A stretch of DNA of 64,000 nucleotides. Source: Stutzerimonas stutzeri. GTDB taxonomy: Bacteria > Pseudomonadota > Gammaproteobacteria > Pseudomonadales > Pseudomonadaceae. Under the pieces are notes generated by a model. That model saw nothing but the letters and a program-made list of their open reading frames with translations, had not been told where the DNA came from and searched no databases. The stretch is taken from positions 62,001-126,000 of the forward strand of contig NZ_JAAMQZ010000010.1 of assembly GCF_013522825.1 (NCBI RefSeq), read 5' to 3'. Numbering within the stretch: the stretch's first letter is position 1; each line of letters starts with the position of its first letter. Position numbers and translations under genes: made by a program. This document shows, piece after piece, positions 9,931 through 24,971 of this stretch.

Positions 9931-10346
9931 CAGCCTTTTCCCAAGGCCATAGCCTAATGACCTGTTGCACGAGCCAACTGCCTTCGTGAGCTTTTCGTGG
10001 AAGATTCGCGTCACGGTCCATGTTCGACTTTCAGCGAATGGCAGCGGTTCGTTATTTCTGAGATGGTTAGCTTGCTAAGCGTAAGTTTGGTGGTGCGTAT
10101 GGCTCACAAGGCGGCTCGCATCGACGCAGCAGGACTGGCCCAACCCTGGCCAGTCGCGTCTCTTTCCCTTTGCGCTTGGTTGCGCCTCGGCGACTCAAAC
10201 GGTTGCCGCTGATTCCGACAACCGCTGCCCCGGTGGCGGTTGCCGCTTTCCTTTCTGCGATGACCTTTCTCGTTCCCTCACTACGGAACCCGTCGACAGC
10301 GTTCGGGTCGATTCAGCGTGGGTTTTCTGCTGAGAGGACATTGAAG
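9931..10346. other. intergenic region with possible stress promoter
   Basis: No credible gene is visible. TTAGC-TT-GCTAA at 10067-10078 is a 12-bp palindrome of unknown role. Upstream of the small membrane protein gene, GAACCC-N16-TCGATT (about 10287-10314) loosely resembles an AlgU/RpoE promoter (GAACTT-N16/17-TCTGA). The match is weak. Confidence 0.35.
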
Positions 10347-10505
10347 ATGGATCTGCTACGCATACTGATCGCGATTCTTTTGCCACCGTTGGGTGTTTTC
10401 CTGCAGGTCGGTTTTGCTGGGGCGTTCTGGCTGAACATTCTGCTGACGCTGCTGGGCTACATTCCAGGAATCGTGCACGCGGTCTGGATCATCGCCCGGC
10501 GCTGA
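10347..10505 (+). CDS. Pmp3/YqaE-family small membrane protein
   Basis: A 52-residue protein starting MDLLRILIAILLPPLGVFLQ with two transmembrane helices joined by a short turn. The LPPLGVFL...LTLLGYIPGIVHAVWII pattern is diagnostic of the Pmp3/YqaE proteolipid family, which responds to osmotic, cold or membrane stress in several organisms. A longer in-frame ORF begins at 10170, but its first 59 residues are unlike any protein. The internal ATG at 10347 has purine-rich upstream sequence and gives the exact family length. A terminator follows at 10544. Confidence 0.88.
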   Translation: MDLLRILIAILLPPLGVFLQVGFAGAFWLNILLTLLGYIPGIVHAVWIIARR

Positions 10506-10543
10506 CAGTTTCCCGGCACTTGCCAAGCAGTGGTTGATACGCC

Positions 10544-10572
10544 AAAGAGCCCGGCTATTCGTCAGGCTTTTT
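10544..10572 (+). terminator. probable terminator of the Pmp3-like gene
   Basis: AAAGAGCC pairs with GGCTTTTT (one G-T pair) across a 13-base loop and ends in a T run, 40 bp after the stop codon. Confidence 0.5.
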
Positions 10573-10733
10573 GTGCTGGTAAACAGGCCGGTGGTAGAGT
10601 CGCCAGCTGGCTTGTTTCCTGACAAAAACCTCGAACGCGTCGAGAACAAAGCGTTTACCGTACGACGCATCGATCAGCTTGCCGAAGGCAACTGTCACCA
10701 ACCGCCATCGTGCAGCGACTGGAAAGGAATCAC

Positions 10734-13700
10734 ATGGGCGACTCTTTCATCGAACAAAACCAGTTCAGGCGCATTCTCAACCGTAATGTGGCCGTGCCGC
10801 TTGGTTTCGGATTTCTCAGCGCGTTCTTCTTCAGCGCCATCGTCTACTACCTGCTGAACGTCAGTCACTGGGTCGATCAGTCGGTCCGGGGCGTGTCACA
10901 CGCTCACGAGACGCTGAAAATAATCGGCGACCTGGAGGCTTCGATGCGCGGTTATCTGATCGCTGGCGAGGACATCTTTCTCGAACCCTACCGACGCGAA
11001 TTGCCCCTGCTGACCGACGAACTGAAGCAACTGAAGGCGTACGCCAGCAATAATCTGGTACAGCTCAATCGCATCGAGCGTATTGCCGCACTGCAACGCG
11101 AATGGGCCGAGTTTGCCGAAACAGCCATTGCCCGTCGTGCCCTGAACGAGCCGATAACCGACTACATCCGCAGCCAGCGAGGCCTGGAATTGAAGCAGGA
11201 ACAGCGCCGGCTGCTTGCTGAATTCGTTGCCAGCGAGCGCCAGGCCAGGGAAGAACGCACCGATACCTCGGAAACGATCACCACCTTGCTGATCGGCGCT
11301 TTTCTGCTGTTCAGCCTGATCTTCAGCGGCTTGCTGGTGTATTTCGGTCGGCGCGACCTGCTCAGCCTGTCCGACAGCTACGCCAGCTCGCTGAGTCAGC
11401 AACAGGCGCATGCGGCTGCGCTGGAAAAGCAGGCCTGGTATCGCACCGGGCAGACGCAGCTGAGCGAGTCGATCATCGGCGAGCAGACGTTGCCGATGTT
11501 GGGCCAGAACATCCTCAACTTCCTTTCCGGCTACCTGGGCGTCGCTGTCGGCGCGCTGTATGTGACCCAGGATGGCAAGCTGCAGCGTGTCGCCGAGTTC
11601 GCCTGGAGCAAGGGCAGCGCGGACCGGGCACGGACGCTGGAACTCGGCGAGAGCCTGGTCGGTCAGGCTGCGCTCGAGCGCCGGGCGATGGCGCTGGAGA
11701 ACATTCCGCCAGGTTATCTGAAGGTCAGTTCGGCGCTGGGCAGCACTGATGTGCAGTCGTTGCTGATCATGCCAGTGGAAGACAGCGGCCTGCTCAATGC
11801 GGTGCTGGAAGTGGGCTTTCTGCGGCCCTTGCGTGAAGAGGACAGCGAGTTGCTGCGGCGCATCAGCGAGAGCGTCGGTTCGGCCATCGAAGCGGCGCGC
11901 TATCGCCAGCGTCTGCAGCATGTGCTGGCCGAAACCCAGCAGCTCAACGAGGAATTGCAGGTTCAGCAGGAAGAGCTGCGCGCGGCCAACGAAGAACTCG
12001 AAGAGCAATCCAGTGCACTGCGCGAGTCGCAGGCGCATATGGAAGAACAGCAGGCCGAACTGGAACAGACCAATGAGCAGCTTGCCGAGCAGGCTCAGGA
12101 ACTGGCGCGCCAGCGTGACGAAATGGACCTGAAGAACCGCCATCTGCATGATGCCCAGCTGATGCTTGAAGAGCGCGCAGAGGACCTGCAGCGCGCCAGT
12201 CGCTACAAGTCCGAATTCCTCGCCAACATGTCCCACGAGCTGCGCACACCGCTCAACAGCTCGCTGATCCTGGCCAAGCTGCTGGCAGACAACCCCGAGG
12301 GCAACCTCAGCGGTGATCAGGTGCAGTTCGCGCGCTCCATCTACTCGGCGGGCAATGACCTGCTCACCCTGATCAACGACATCCTCGACATTTCCAAGGT
12401 CGAGGCCGGCAAGCTCGACGTGCATCCTGAACTGCTGGTGCTTGCGCGCATGCTCGACGGCTTGAAAAGTCTGTTCCTGGCTCAGGCGCTGGAAAAGTCG
12501 CTGCGCTTCGAGGTCACCCTCGATGGCGACTTGCCGACGAGCTTGTACACCGACCGCCAGCGGCTTGAACAGATTCTCAAGAATCTTCTGTCGAATGCCT
12601 TCAAGTTCACTGACAAGGGCTCGGTCGAACTGCGGATCAGCCGCCATGACGAAGGTCACATCGCCTTTGCCGTGCGCGATACGGGCATCGGCATCGCTGA
12701 AGAGCAGCAGGCGGTGATCTTCGAAGCCTTCCGTCAGGCCGATGGCACCACCAACCGGCGTTACGGCGGTACCGGTCTGGGCCTGTCGATTTCCCGCGAA
12801 CTGGCCCAGTTGCTCGGTGGCACCATCGAAGTGGACAGCGCGCCGGGAGGCGGCAGCCTGTTCACCCTGATCGTGCCGGAAAACTACAGCGAGCCTGCGG
12901 CGGAGCAACTGCCGGCGCCCGTCGCAGCCGTCGCGGCGCCGCTGCTCCAGGCAACGATGCCGCCAGCGCCGCCCGTCACGACTGAGCCGGCACCGATGGC
13001 GCTGGAGGATGATCGCAGGAACTTCCCCTTCAGCGAACGTTCGGTGCTGGTGATCGAAGACGAACCGCAGTTCGCCTGTATCCTGCGCGATCTGGCCCAC
13101 GAGCTGAAATACAGCTGTCTGCTCGCGCAGAATGCCGATCAGGGCTTCGACCTGGCCGTGCAGTACCGACCCGATGCCGTCCTGCTGGACATGCGCCTGC
13201 CCGACCATTCCGGCCTGACCGTTCTCGAACGGCTCAAGGAAAACCCGACCACCCGGCATATCCCGGTGCACATCATCTCAGTCGAGGACCGCAAGGAGAC
13301 TGCGCTGCAGATGGGGGCCATCGGCTATGCCATCAAGCCGGCTACGCGAGATGAGCTGAAAGAGGTGTTCAAGCGGCTGGAGGCCAAGCTCGCGCAAAAG
13401 GTCAAACGCATCCTGCTGGTCGAGGACGACGCACTGCAACGTGAAAGCATGGCGCGTCTGATCGAGGACGAGGACGTGGAAATCACCGCCGTCGAGTTCG
13501 GCGCGCAAGCCCTCGAACACCTGCGCTCGACCGTATTCGACTGTATGGTCATCGACCTCAAGCTGCCCGACATGGACGGTCACGAACTGCTCGAACGCAT
13601 GGCGCGCGAGGATATCTGCTCCTTCCCGCCGGTGATCGTCTATACCGGGCGCAACCTGACCCGCGATGAAGAAGCGGCACTGATGAAGTATTCGCGTTCG

Positions 13701-14219
13701 ATCATCATCAAGGGTGCACGCTCGCCCGAGCGGCTGCTCGATGAGGTCACGCTGTTCCTGCACAAGGTCGAATCGGACATGCCGCCCGAGCGACAGAAGA
13801 TGCTCAAGAGCGTGCGCAGCCGTGAAAAGGCTTTCGAGGGCCGCAAGATCCTGGTGGTCGATGACGATGTGCGTAACGTCTTTGCCCTGACCAGTGCGCT
13901 GGAGCAAAAGGGTGCGCTGATCGAAATCGCCCGCAATGGCCATGAAGCCATCACGCAATTGCAGAACGTGGATGACATCGATCTGGTGCTGATGGACATC
14001 ATGATGCCGGAAATGGACGGCTTTACCGCGATGCAAGAGATCCGCAAGGATCCGCAATTCGCCAAGTTGCCGATCATTGCAGTCACTGCCAAGGCGATGA
14101 AGGACGACCAGGAGCGCTGTCTGCGCGCCGGCGCCAACGATTATCTGGCCAAGCCCATCGACCTCGACCGCCTGTTCTCGCTGATTCGCGTCTGGCTGCC
14201 GAAAGTGGAGCTGCTGTGA
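10734..14219 (+). CDS. hybrid sensor histidine kinase (CHASE3-GAF-HisKA-HATPase-3xREC)
   Basis: A 1161-residue membrane kinase. TM1 (about 20-42) and TM2 (about 182-204) enclose a CHASE3-like periplasmic domain. Then follow a GAF domain (about 250-390), a long Glu/Gln-rich coiled coil (about 395-490), HisKA with the phospho-acceptor His501 in [11 protein letters not shown], and HATPase_c with the N-box [12 protein letters not shown]. Three receivers have aspartates at 819 (LLDMRLPD), 941 (VIDLKLPD) and 1088 (LMDIMMPE). The third has canonical DDD, T and KP residues; the second has a less usual IIIKGAR in place of KP. AAGGA precedes the ATG at 10734. It is the first gene of a four-gene signalling operon; cheR starts 1 bp after its stop. 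Confidence 0.93.
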   Translation: MGDSFIEQNQFRRILNRNVAVPLGFGFLSAFFFSAIVYYLLNVSHWVDQSVRGVSHAHETLKIIGDLEASMRGYLIAGEDIFLEPYRRELPLLTDELKQLKAYASNNLVQLNRIERIAALQREWAEFAETAIARRALNEPITDYIRSQRGLELKQEQRRLLAEFVASERQAREERTDTSETITTLLIGAFLLFSLIFSGLLVYFGRRDLLSLSDSYASSLSQQQAHAAALEKQAWYRTGQTQLSESIIGEQTLPMLGQNILNFLSGYLGVAVGALYVTQDGKLQRVAEFAWSKGSADRARTLELGESLVGQAALERRAMALENIPPGYLKVSSALGSTDVQSLLIMPVEDSGLLNAVLEVGFLRPLREEDSELLRRISESVGSAIEAARYRQRLQHVLAETQQLNEELQVQQEELRAANEELEEQSSALRESQAHMEEQQAELEQTNEQLAEQAQELARQRDEMDLKNRHLHDAQLMLEERAEDLQRASRYKSEFLANMSHELRTPLNSSLILAKLLADNPEGNLSGDQVQFARSIYSAGNDLLTLINDILDISKVEAGKLDVHPELLVLARMLDGLKSLFLAQALEKSLRFEVTLDGDLPTSLYTDRQRLEQILKNLLSNAFKFTDKGSVELRISRHDEGHIAFAVRDTGIGIAEEQQAVIFEAFRQADGTTNRRYGGTGLGLSISRELAQLLGGTIEVDSAPGGGSLFTLIVPENYSEPAAEQLPAPVAAVAAPLLQATMPPAPPVTTEPAPMALEDDRRNFPFSERSVLVIEDEPQFACILRDLAHELKYSCLLAQNADQGFDLAVQYRPDAVLLDMRLPDHSGLTVLERLKENPTTRHIPVHIISVEDRKETALQMGAIGYAIKPATRDELKEVFKRLEAKLAQKVKRILLVEDDALQRESMARLIEDEDVEITAVEFGAQALEHLRSTVFDCMVIDLKLPDMDGHELLERMAREDICSFPPVIVYTGRNLTRDEEAALMKYSRSIIIKGARSPERLLDEVTLFLHKVESDMPPERQKMLKSVRSREKAFEGRKILVVDDDVRNVFALTSALEQKGALIEIARNGHEAITQLQNVDDIDLVLMDIMMPEMDGFTAMQEIRKDPQFAKLPIIAVTAKAMKDDQERCLRAGANDYLAKPIDLDRLFSLIRVWLPKVELL

Positions 14220-14220
14220 C

Positions 14221-15039
14221 ATGCCGGAGCGCAACCAGGCCATCGAACTGAAGCTGCTGATCGAAGCAATTTACCTGCGCTACAGCTACGATTTTCGCGA
14301 TTATTCCCAGGCTTCGCTCAAGCGCCGGGTACTGCTGGCGCTGCGGCAGATGAAGTGCGACAGCATCTCGCAGCTACAGGGGCGGATTCTCTACGATGCC
14401 CAGGCATTCATGGAGCTGTTGCAGTTTCTCACCATCCCGGTCAGCGAGATGTTTCGTGACCCCGGTTATTACCGGGCATTGCGTGAACAGGTCGTGCCGG
14501 TGCTGCGCACCTATCCCTCGCTGAAGATCTGGATTGCCGGTTGCAGCACCGGCGAGGAAGTCTATTCGATGGCGATCCTGCTCAAGGAAGAGGGCCTGCT
14601 GGAGCGGACCATTCTGTATGCTACCGATATCAATCCGCGTTCGCTGGAGCGTGCTCGCCAGGGTATTTTCAATATCGCCGACATGAGCCAGTACACGGCC
14701 AACTACCAGCGGGCCGGTGGCAGGCACAGCCTCAGCGACTATTACACGGCAGCCTATGACTCGGCGATCATGGACAAGTCCCTGAAGGAGCAGATGACCT
14801 TCGCCGACCACAGCCTGGCGACTGACAGCGTGTTCGCTGAAACCCAGCTGATTTCCTGCCGCAATGTACTGATCTACTTCAACAAGCCGCTGCAGAATAG
14901 GGCCTTCGAGCTCTTTCACGACTCCTTGTGCCATCGCGGCTTTCTCGGCCTGGGCAGCAAGGAAACCGTCGAGTTTTCCGCGTGTGGCGACCGCTTCGAT
15001 GCCTTCGACAAGGAACAGAGGATCTTTCGCAAGCTATGA
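14221..15039 (+). CDS. CheR-type protein-glutamate methyltransferase
   Basis: A 272-residue cytoplasmic SAM-dependent methyltransferase that methylates receptor-like glutamates. An N-terminal all-alpha CheR_N domain with SLKRRVLLAL and FLTIPVSEMFRDP is followed by the SAM-binding AGCSTGEEVYSMAILL and the CheR landmarks ATDINP and ISCRNVLIYF. There is no C-terminal VxR-binding tail or TPR. There are no chemoreceptors in this operon. Its target may be the coiled coil of the upstream kinase, as in other kinase-CheR-CheB clusters; this is inference. Confidence 0.92.
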   Translation: MPERNQAIELKLLIEAIYLRYSYDFRDYSQASLKRRVLLALRQMKCDSISQLQGRILYDAQAFMELLQFLTIPVSEMFRDPGYYRALREQVVPVLRTYPSLKIWIAGCSTGEEVYSMAILLKEEGLLERTILYATDINPRSLERARQGIFNIADMSQYTANYQRAGGRHSLSDYYTAAYDSAIMDKSLKEQMTFADHSLATDSVFAETQLISCRNVLIYFNKPLQNRAFELFHDSLCHRGFLGLGSKETVEFSACGDRFDAFDKEQRIFRKL

Positions 15040-15632
15040 AAGGCTTGGCCCCCAACGCACATGCCCAGCGACCTGCAGTGGATGCCGTGGTGATCGGTAC
15101 CTCGGCGGGGGGACTGGCTGCGTTGAGCGCTCTGGTCAGCGGCCTGCCGGCGACATACCGGCTGCCGCTGCTGGTGGTGCAGCACGTGCCCGACAGCGGG
15201 CCGACGCAACTGGTGGAGATCTTCCGGCGCAAGACCGGGCTGCGGGTCAAGGAGGCCGACGACAAGGAGGCGCTAGGCGGCGGAACGCTGTATTTTGCAG
15301 CGCCGGGCTATCACCTGCTGGTCGAGGCAGACCTGACCCTGTCGCTCAGCCAGGATGATGCGGTGCATTTTTCCCGCCCCTCGATCGATGTGCTGTTCGA
15401 GTCCGCCGCCGATGTCTGGGGTGAGCGGGTCGCCGGGATCCTGCTGACCGGCGCCAACGAGGACGGGGCTGCGGGTCTGCGGATGATCGCGCAGGCCGGT
15501 GGTCTCACCATCGTTCAGGACCCCGTCGAGGCCGAGATGCCGACCATGCCGCTCGCCGCACTCCAGCGCTTTGCGCCGGACCATATTCTGCCCCTGCGCG
15601 ATATTCATCGACTGTTGCGCGAACTGGAGTGA
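15036..15632 (+). CDS. CheB-type methylesterase, catalytic domain only
   Basis: A 198-residue protein with only the CheB esterase/deamidase domain. The catalytic serine is in GTSAGG (near residue 22), the histidine in VVQHVP, and the aspartate in LLTGANEDGAAG. There is no receiver domain, so it cannot be activated by phosphorylation as canonical CheB is. The ATG at 15036 overlaps the cheR stop (ATGA), indicating translational coupling. An upstream open frame from 14928 lies within cheR and is rejected. The RR-kinase gene follows after 3 bp. Confidence 0.92.
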   Translation: MKGLAPNAHAQRPAVDAVVIGTSAGGLAALSALVSGLPATYRLPLLVVQHVPDSGPTQLVEIFRRKTGLRVKEADDKEALGGGTLYFAAPGYHLLVEADLTLSLSQDDAVHFSRPSIDVLFESAADVWGERVAGILLTGANEDGAAGLRMIAQAGGLTIVQDPVEAEMPTMPLAALQRFAPDHILPLRDIHRLLRELE

Positions 15633-15635
15633 CCC

Positions 15636-16838
15636 ATGCCTGACCAAACCGATGAAGCGAACCTGCTGATCGTCGATGACCTGCCGGAGAACCTGCTGGC
15701 GCTGGATGCCGTACTGCGGGCGCCGGGCATCCATGTGCATCAGGCCGAGTCGGCGGAGCAGGCGCTGGAGCTGTTGTTGCGTCATGAGTTCGCCCTGGCC
15801 ATTCTCGACGTACAGATGCCCGGCATGGATGGCTTCCAACTGGCCGAGCTGATGCGCGGCACCGAGCGCACCAAGCAGATTCCCATCGTCTTCGTCAGCG
15901 CCGCCGGGCGCGAACTCAACTACGCATTCAAGGGCTACGAGAGCGGCGCGGTGGACTTCATGCACAAGCCGCTGGACACCCATGCGGTGCGCAGCAAGGT
16001 CAGCGTGTTCGTCGACCTGTACCGTAACCGCAAGCGCATGGCCCGCCAGCTCGAAGCGCTCGAACGCAGCCGCCGCGAGCAGGAAGTGCTGCTCACCGAG
16101 CTGCGCAGCACCAAGGCCGAGCTGGAGGAAGCCGTGCGCATGCGCGACGACTTCATGTCCATTGTCTCCCATGAACTGAAAACGCCGCTCAACACGCTGA
16201 TTCTCGAAGTGCAGTTGCGCCAGATGCAGCTGGCGCGCAACAACTTCGCGGCATTCGACGAGGGGCGGTTGCGACAGATGGCGGACAAGGACGAGCGGCA
16301 GATCCAGAGCCTGATCCGCCTGATCGACGACATGCTCGATGTATCGCGCATTCGCACCGGCAAGCTGTCGATCAGGCCGACGACGGTCGATCTCGGCAAG
16401 CTGGTGGCCAGCGTGGTGGAGAACTTCGCGCCGCAGATGGAGGCCTGTGGCTGCGCTCTGTTGTTTCAACGACCGGAGCCGCTGCTTGGCATCTGGGACG
16501 AGTTTCGTATCGAGCAGGTGCTGGCCAACCTGCTCACCAACGCCATGCGCTACGGCGCCGGCAAGCCGGTGCAGGTCAGCGTCTGCGCCATCGCCGAAGG
16601 CGCCTGCATCGAGGTGCGTGATCGTGGCATCGGCATCAGCCAGAAAAGCCTGGAACGCATCTTCCATCAGTTCGAACGGGCCGAAGGCAGTGAAAGCAGC
16701 GCGGGCCTGGGCCTTGGTCTGTTCATCGCCGAACAGATCGTCAAGGCCCATGGGGGCCGCATCCAGGTGGAAAGCGAGGAAGGCCAGGGTGCGTTGTTTC
16801 GCGTCACGCTGCCCTTGAATCCATACAACGCTGGGTAA
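15636..16838 (+). CDS. response regulator-histidine kinase (REC-HisKA-HATPase)
   Basis: A 400-residue soluble protein. The N-terminal receiver has Asp58 in LAILDVQMPGMDG and the lysine in DFMHKPLD. After a coiled-coil linker (about 130-165), the HisKA domain carries His179 in SIVSHELKTPLN, followed by HATPase_c (N-box VLANLLTNAMRYG; G-box GLGLGLFIAEQI). It is the last gene of the operon and probably exchanges phosphate with the receivers of the first kinase. Dispersed repeats start right after its stop codon. Confidence 0.92.
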   Translation: MPDQTDEANLLIVDDLPENLLALDAVLRAPGIHVHQAESAEQALELLLRHEFALAILDVQMPGMDGFQLAELMRGTERTKQIPIVFVSAAGRELNYAFKGYESGAVDFMHKPLDTHAVRSKVSVFVDLYRNRKRMARQLEALERSRREQEVLLTELRSTKAELEEAVRMRDDFMSIVSHELKTPLNTLILEVQLRQMQLARNNFAAFDEGRLRQMADKDERQIQSLIRLIDDMLDVSRIRTGKLSIRPTTVDLGKLVASVVENFAPQMEACGCALLFQRPEPLLGIWDEFRIEQVLANLLTNAMRYGAGKPVQVSVCAIAEGACIEVRDRGIGISQKSLERIFHQFERAEGSESSAGLGLGLFIAEQIVKAHGGRIQVESEEGQGALFRVTLPLNPYNAG

Positions 16839-16856
16839 CGTATCCGAGCTCCTCCC

Positions 16857-16935
16857 GGATTACGCCTTCGGCTAATCCAGGCTACGGTGGCGATGCTTCG
16901 TAGGATGGAATCGCCAACGGCGCTTCCCTCGCACC
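16857..16935. repeat. dispersed palindromic repeat, two modules
   Basis: One full core GGATTACGCC-TTC-GGCTAATCC at 16857-16878 is followed by a second module, GTAGGATGGAATCGCCAACG, at about 16900. The same two modules occur together at 47428-47495. This fills most of the gap between the signalling operon and selO. Confidence 0.8.
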
Positions 16936-16966
16936 GGTCGTATCGCTTGTACAACCACCGGGCCTG

Positions 16967-21803
<4,837 letters not shown>

Positions 21804-21900
21804 GTCTGCCGTCGAAGAACTGAACGAGCGCTGAGTCTACGGGCTGCGAATCAGGAGTGCGAGCCCGGGGACCTCAGTGTTCCGTGCATGCGACTGAAGG

Positions 21901-23646
21901 TCAGAACATCAGCTGCGGACCTGGCTTTTCCGCTTCGGGGAAGCGCAGGCCGACCTTGAGTACATCGTCGCCATCCATCTCGGCAATGGTCCAGATCAGC
22001 CCGTTCCATTCCACCTGGTCACCGACGACGGTGTGTTTGCTGATCTTGTCAGAGATGAACTGGCCAATGGGTTGATTGCCATCCACATCGCCAAGCTTGA
22101 GGCCGTAAAGCATTGCAACGGCGCCCAGTTCGGCGTCGCCTTCGAGAATGAAATCACCGAAGAAACGCATGTCCCGGCCACGTTGCGGCGCCTGACTGAA
22201 CAGCTTGCCGAGCGCCGGTAGGTCGTCTTCGTGGCCGATGACGCAGAGGATGTCGTTTTCCTGCAGCCGGGTACTGCCGGACGGGTGGAGCAGGGCGTGA
22301 CCACGAAACAGGGCGGCGATGCGCGTGCCCGGAGGCATCTTCAGTTCGCGAAGTGCCGCGCCGATGCACCATTTCTTTGTGGTCAGACGATAGATGAAAA
22401 GCTCCCACTGGCTGGTGGTATGCACCTGTATGCCGGTGCGAGAGATCGGCGCGGGTGACGGCGGTACTTCGACCTTGGCCTTTTTTGCCGCCCAGCCGAG
22501 GGTTGTGCCCTGCAACAGCAGTGAGACCAGCACGATGAAGAAGGCGACATTGAAAAACAGCTGGGCATTGTCGAGGCCGGCCACCAGCGGGAATACCGCC
22601 AGAATCACCGGGACCGCGCCACGCAGGCCGATCCAGGAAATGAACAGCCGCTCGCGCAGTTTGAAGCTCTTGAAGGGCAACAGGCCGACGAACACCGACA
22701 GCGGGCGCGCGATGAGGATCATCCACAGCGACAGGAGCAGGGCGGGAATGGCGATCGGCAGTAGTTCGCTGGGCGTCAGCAGCAGGCCAAGCACCAGAAA
22801 CATCCCGATCTGGCTGAGCCAGGCCAGGCCATCGAACATGTGCAGAATGCCGTGACGGTTGCGAATTGGCCGGTTGCCCAGCATCAGGCCGCAGACATAC
22901 ACGGCGATGATGCCGCTGCCGCCCACCGCGCCGGACAAGGCGAAGATCATGATGCCGCCGCTGACCGCCAGCAGGGGATAGAGGCCATCGGCTACGGAGA
23001 GGCGATTGATCAGCAGCAGCAGCAGCCAGCCACCCGCCAGGCCGAGCACGATGCCGATACCGAATTGCTGGATCAGGCTGACCAGCACGGTCCAGCTGAA
23101 TGAGGTCTGCCCCGAGGCAATCATGCTGATCAGGGTGACGGTGAGGAACATCGCCATCGGGTCGTTGCTGCCCGATTCGATCTCAAGGGTCGGGCCGACA
23201 CGTTCGTTCAGGCCCTTGCCGTTGAGCAGGTTGAACACGACCGCAGCGTCCGTGGAACCAACGATGGCACCGATCAGCAGACCTTCAATCAGGCGCAGGT
23301 CGAACAGCCAGGTGGCGGCGACGCCGGTCAGGCCCGCGGTGATCGCCACGCCGAAGGTAGCCAGTGACATTGATGGCCAGAGCGCGACGCGGAAGGTGGC
23401 CTTGCGTGTTCGCATGCCGCCGTCGAGCAGAATAATCGCCAGCGCCAGGTTGCTGATGATAAAGGCGAGGCGGTAATCCTCGAAGACGATGCCGCCGATG
23501 CCGTCGACTCCGGCCAGCATGCCGACGCCGAGAAAGATGACCAGAATCGGTACGCCCAGACGCGCAGACAAGGAGCTCATCAGGATACTGGCAGCAACCA
23601 ACAGGGCACCGACTAAAAAAAGGTGGTTGAGGTTGCCGACGTCCAA
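21901..23646 (-). CDS. nhaP2: potassium/proton antiporter NhaP2 (CvrA)
   Basis: A 581-residue CPA1-type antiporter. Twelve or so membrane helices (residues 1-390) include the ion-binding SGSNDPMA segment and [16 protein letters not shown] cytosolic TrkA-C (RCK_C) domain (about 405-485) is followed by a CorC/HlyC-type transporter-associated domain (about 490-575). The start is a TTG at 23646: GGAGG lies 6 nt upstream and the protein matches family length. mscK begins 97 bp downstream on the same strand, giving a plausible osmotic-adaptation pair. Confidence 0.93.
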   Translation of the reverse strand: MDVGNLNHLFLVGALLVAASILMSSLSARLGVPILVIFLGVGMLAGVDGIGGIVFEDYRLAFIISNLALAIILLDGGMRTRKATFRVALWPSMSLATFGVAITAGLTGVAATWLFDLRLIEGLLIGAIVGSTDAAVVFNLLNGKGLNERVGPTLEIESGSNDPMAMFLTVTLISMIASGQTSFSWTVLVSLIQQFGIGIVLGLAGGWLLLLLINRLSVADGLYPLLAVSGGIMIFALSGAVGGSGIIAVYVCGLMLGNRPIRNRHGILHMFDGLAWLSQIGMFLVLGLLLTPSELLPIAIPALLLSLWMILIARPLSVFVGLLPFKSFKLRERLFISWIGLRGAVPVILAVFPLVAGLDNAQLFFNVAFFIVLVSLLLQGTTLGWAAKKAKVEVPPSPAPISRTGIQVHTTSQWELFIYRLTTKKWCIGAALRELKMPPGTRIAALFRGHALLHPSGSTRLQENDILCVIGHEDDLPALGKLFSQAPQRGRDMRFFGDFILEGDAELGAVAMLYGLKLGDVDGNQPIGQFISDKISKHTVVGDQVEWNGLIWTIAEMDGDDVLKVGLRFPEAEKPGPQLMF

Positions 23647-23738
23647 ATGCTGCCTCCGGAAAAAACAAGGTTTCCCGGCAACTTATGCACGGGACATGCC
23701 AGCGATTCTAACCCGATGATTTGACGGGCTGTCAAAAA

Positions 23739-23764
23739 AAATGCCTCTTGGGCAAGAGGCATTC
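23739..23764 (-). terminator. strong orphan terminator, minus strand
   Basis: ATGCCTCTTG-GG-CAAGAGGCAT is a perfect 10-bp stem (plus flanking A-T pairs) followed on the minus strand by seven or more T. It lies upstream of nhaP2 and would end a transcript coming from the right, but the next gene (fni) is on the plus strand. A short minus-strand RNA from 23.8-23.9 kb would explain it. Confidence 0.6.
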
Positions 23765-23830
23765 ATGCGCGTCAGTAAATCAGAACCAGGCAGCCGTTCA
23801 GCGTTGGATGCCTGCCTCGCCTACGTTCTT

Positions 23831-23854
23831 CAAAGGCCTGTTAACAGGCCTTTG
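23831..23854. repeat. 24-bp perfect palindrome upstream of fni
   Basis: CAAAGGCCTG-TTAA-CAGGCCTTTG is fully symmetric. It lies 65 bp upstream of the fni start codon and could be an operator or a hairpin in a leader or small RNA. The rest of the 23647-23918 gap shows no gene. Confidence 0.6.
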
Positions 23855-23918
23855 GCCCTTTGTCAGGGAACTTCTGGCATCCTGCGTGCGCTCCAAACTG
23901 ACAAGGGGGAAGCAGCGC

Positions 23919-24971
23919 ATGAACGAAACCGAACTGACGACGCGCAAGAACCAGCATCTGGATATCGTCCTGGCGTCGCAGCGCACCAAAGCGGTTGTCG
24001 GCAGTGGTTTCGAACGCCTGCACTTCGAGCATTGCGCGCTGCCGGAGCTGGACCTGGCGGCGGTGGACCTTTCCACCTCCCTGTTGGGCAAGCCGCTGGC
24101 CGCGCCGCTGCTGATCAGCTCGATGACCGGCGGGGCGAAGCGGGCCGAAGCGATCAATCATCACCTTGCCGAGGCCGCCGAAGAGTTGGGCATTGCCCTG
24201 GCGGTGGGCTCGCAGCGGGTTGCACTGGAGCGGGGCGGCGACGGCACCGGTTTGACGCGCGAACTGCGACGTCTGGCGCCGAGCGTGCCGCTGCTCGGCA
24301 ATATCGGAGCGGCGCAGCTGGTGCGGGGCTATGGCGTGGATCAGGCGCGCCGGGCACTGGAAATGATCGGGGGCGATGCGTTGATCATCCACCTGAACCC
24401 GCTGCAGGAGGCCGTACAGCATCGTGGCGACCGCGACTGGCGCGGCGTGCTGAGTGCCATCGAGCGCCTGGCTGCCGTTCTGGAGGCGCCACTGGTGGTC
24501 AAGGAGGTCGGTTCGGGATTGTCGGCGCGGGTTGCCCGGCAACTGCTGGATGCCGGCGTTGCGGTGCTGGATGTGGCCGGTGCCGGGGGCACCAACTGGG
24601 CGGCGGTCGAGAGCGAGCGTGCCGCCAATGCTCAGCAGCGTGCCGTGTCCGAAGCCTTCGCAAACTGGGGGATTCCCACCGCGCAAGCCATCGCCGAAGT
24701 ACGTCGGGCCTGCCCGGATGCAGTGGTGATCGGCTCTGGCGGCATCCGCGACGGCATCGATGCGGCCAAGGCGATCCGTCTCGGCGCCAACCTGGTCGGC
24801 CAGGCCGCCGCCGTGCTGGAAAGCGCGCTGATCTCCAGCGAGGCGGTGGTGGAGCACTTTCGCGTATTGATCGAGCAGTTGCGCATCGTCTGCTTCTGCA
24901 CCGGCTCGGCGAGCCTGGCCGAGCTGGCGCGGGCGCCCTTGCTGTGCGCTACGAATTGTAGGTCGGATTAG
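23919..24971 (+). CDS. fni: type 2 isopentenyl-diphosphate delta-isomerase
   Basis: A 350-residue FMN/NADPH-dependent enzyme interconverting IPP and DMAPP. Family blocks: [10 protein letters not shown] at the start, [26 protein letters not shown] with the catalytic Gln, [21 protein letters not shown] and [10 protein letters not shown] for FMN binding. AGGGGGA precedes the ATG at 23919; a 66-codon upstream extension has no family likeness. The last codons (CRSD, stop) are encoded by the dispersed repeat that starts inside the gene, so the C-terminus has been rewritten by repeat insertion. No carotenoid or mevalonate gene is nearby. Confidence 0.95.
   Translation: MNETELTTRKNQHLDIVLASQRTKAVVGSGFERLHFEHCALPELDLAAVDLSTSLLGKPLAAPLLISSMTGGAKRAEAINHHLAEAAEELGIALAVGSQRVALERGGDGTGLTRELRRLAPSVPLLGNIGAAQLVRGYGVDQARRALEMIGGDALIIHLNPLQEAVQHRGDRDWRGVLSAIERLAAVLEAPLVVKEVGSGLSARVARQLLDAGVAVLDVAGAGGTNWAAVESERAANAQQRAVSEAFANWGIPTAQAIAEVRRACPDAVVIGSGGIRDGIDAAKAIRLGANLVGQAAAVLESALISSEAVVEHFRVLIEQLRIVCFCTGSASLAELARAPLLCATNCRSD

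Noticed and set aside
9997..10346. Coding extension of the 52-residue Pmp3-like protein to 111 residues
   Set aside because: The first 59 codons are unlike any protein and would precede a membrane protein that already matches its family length exactly.
10896..13271. 791-codon open frame opposite the hybrid kinase
   Set aside because: Antisense of the kinase coding sequence, with composition typical of codon-bias shadows.
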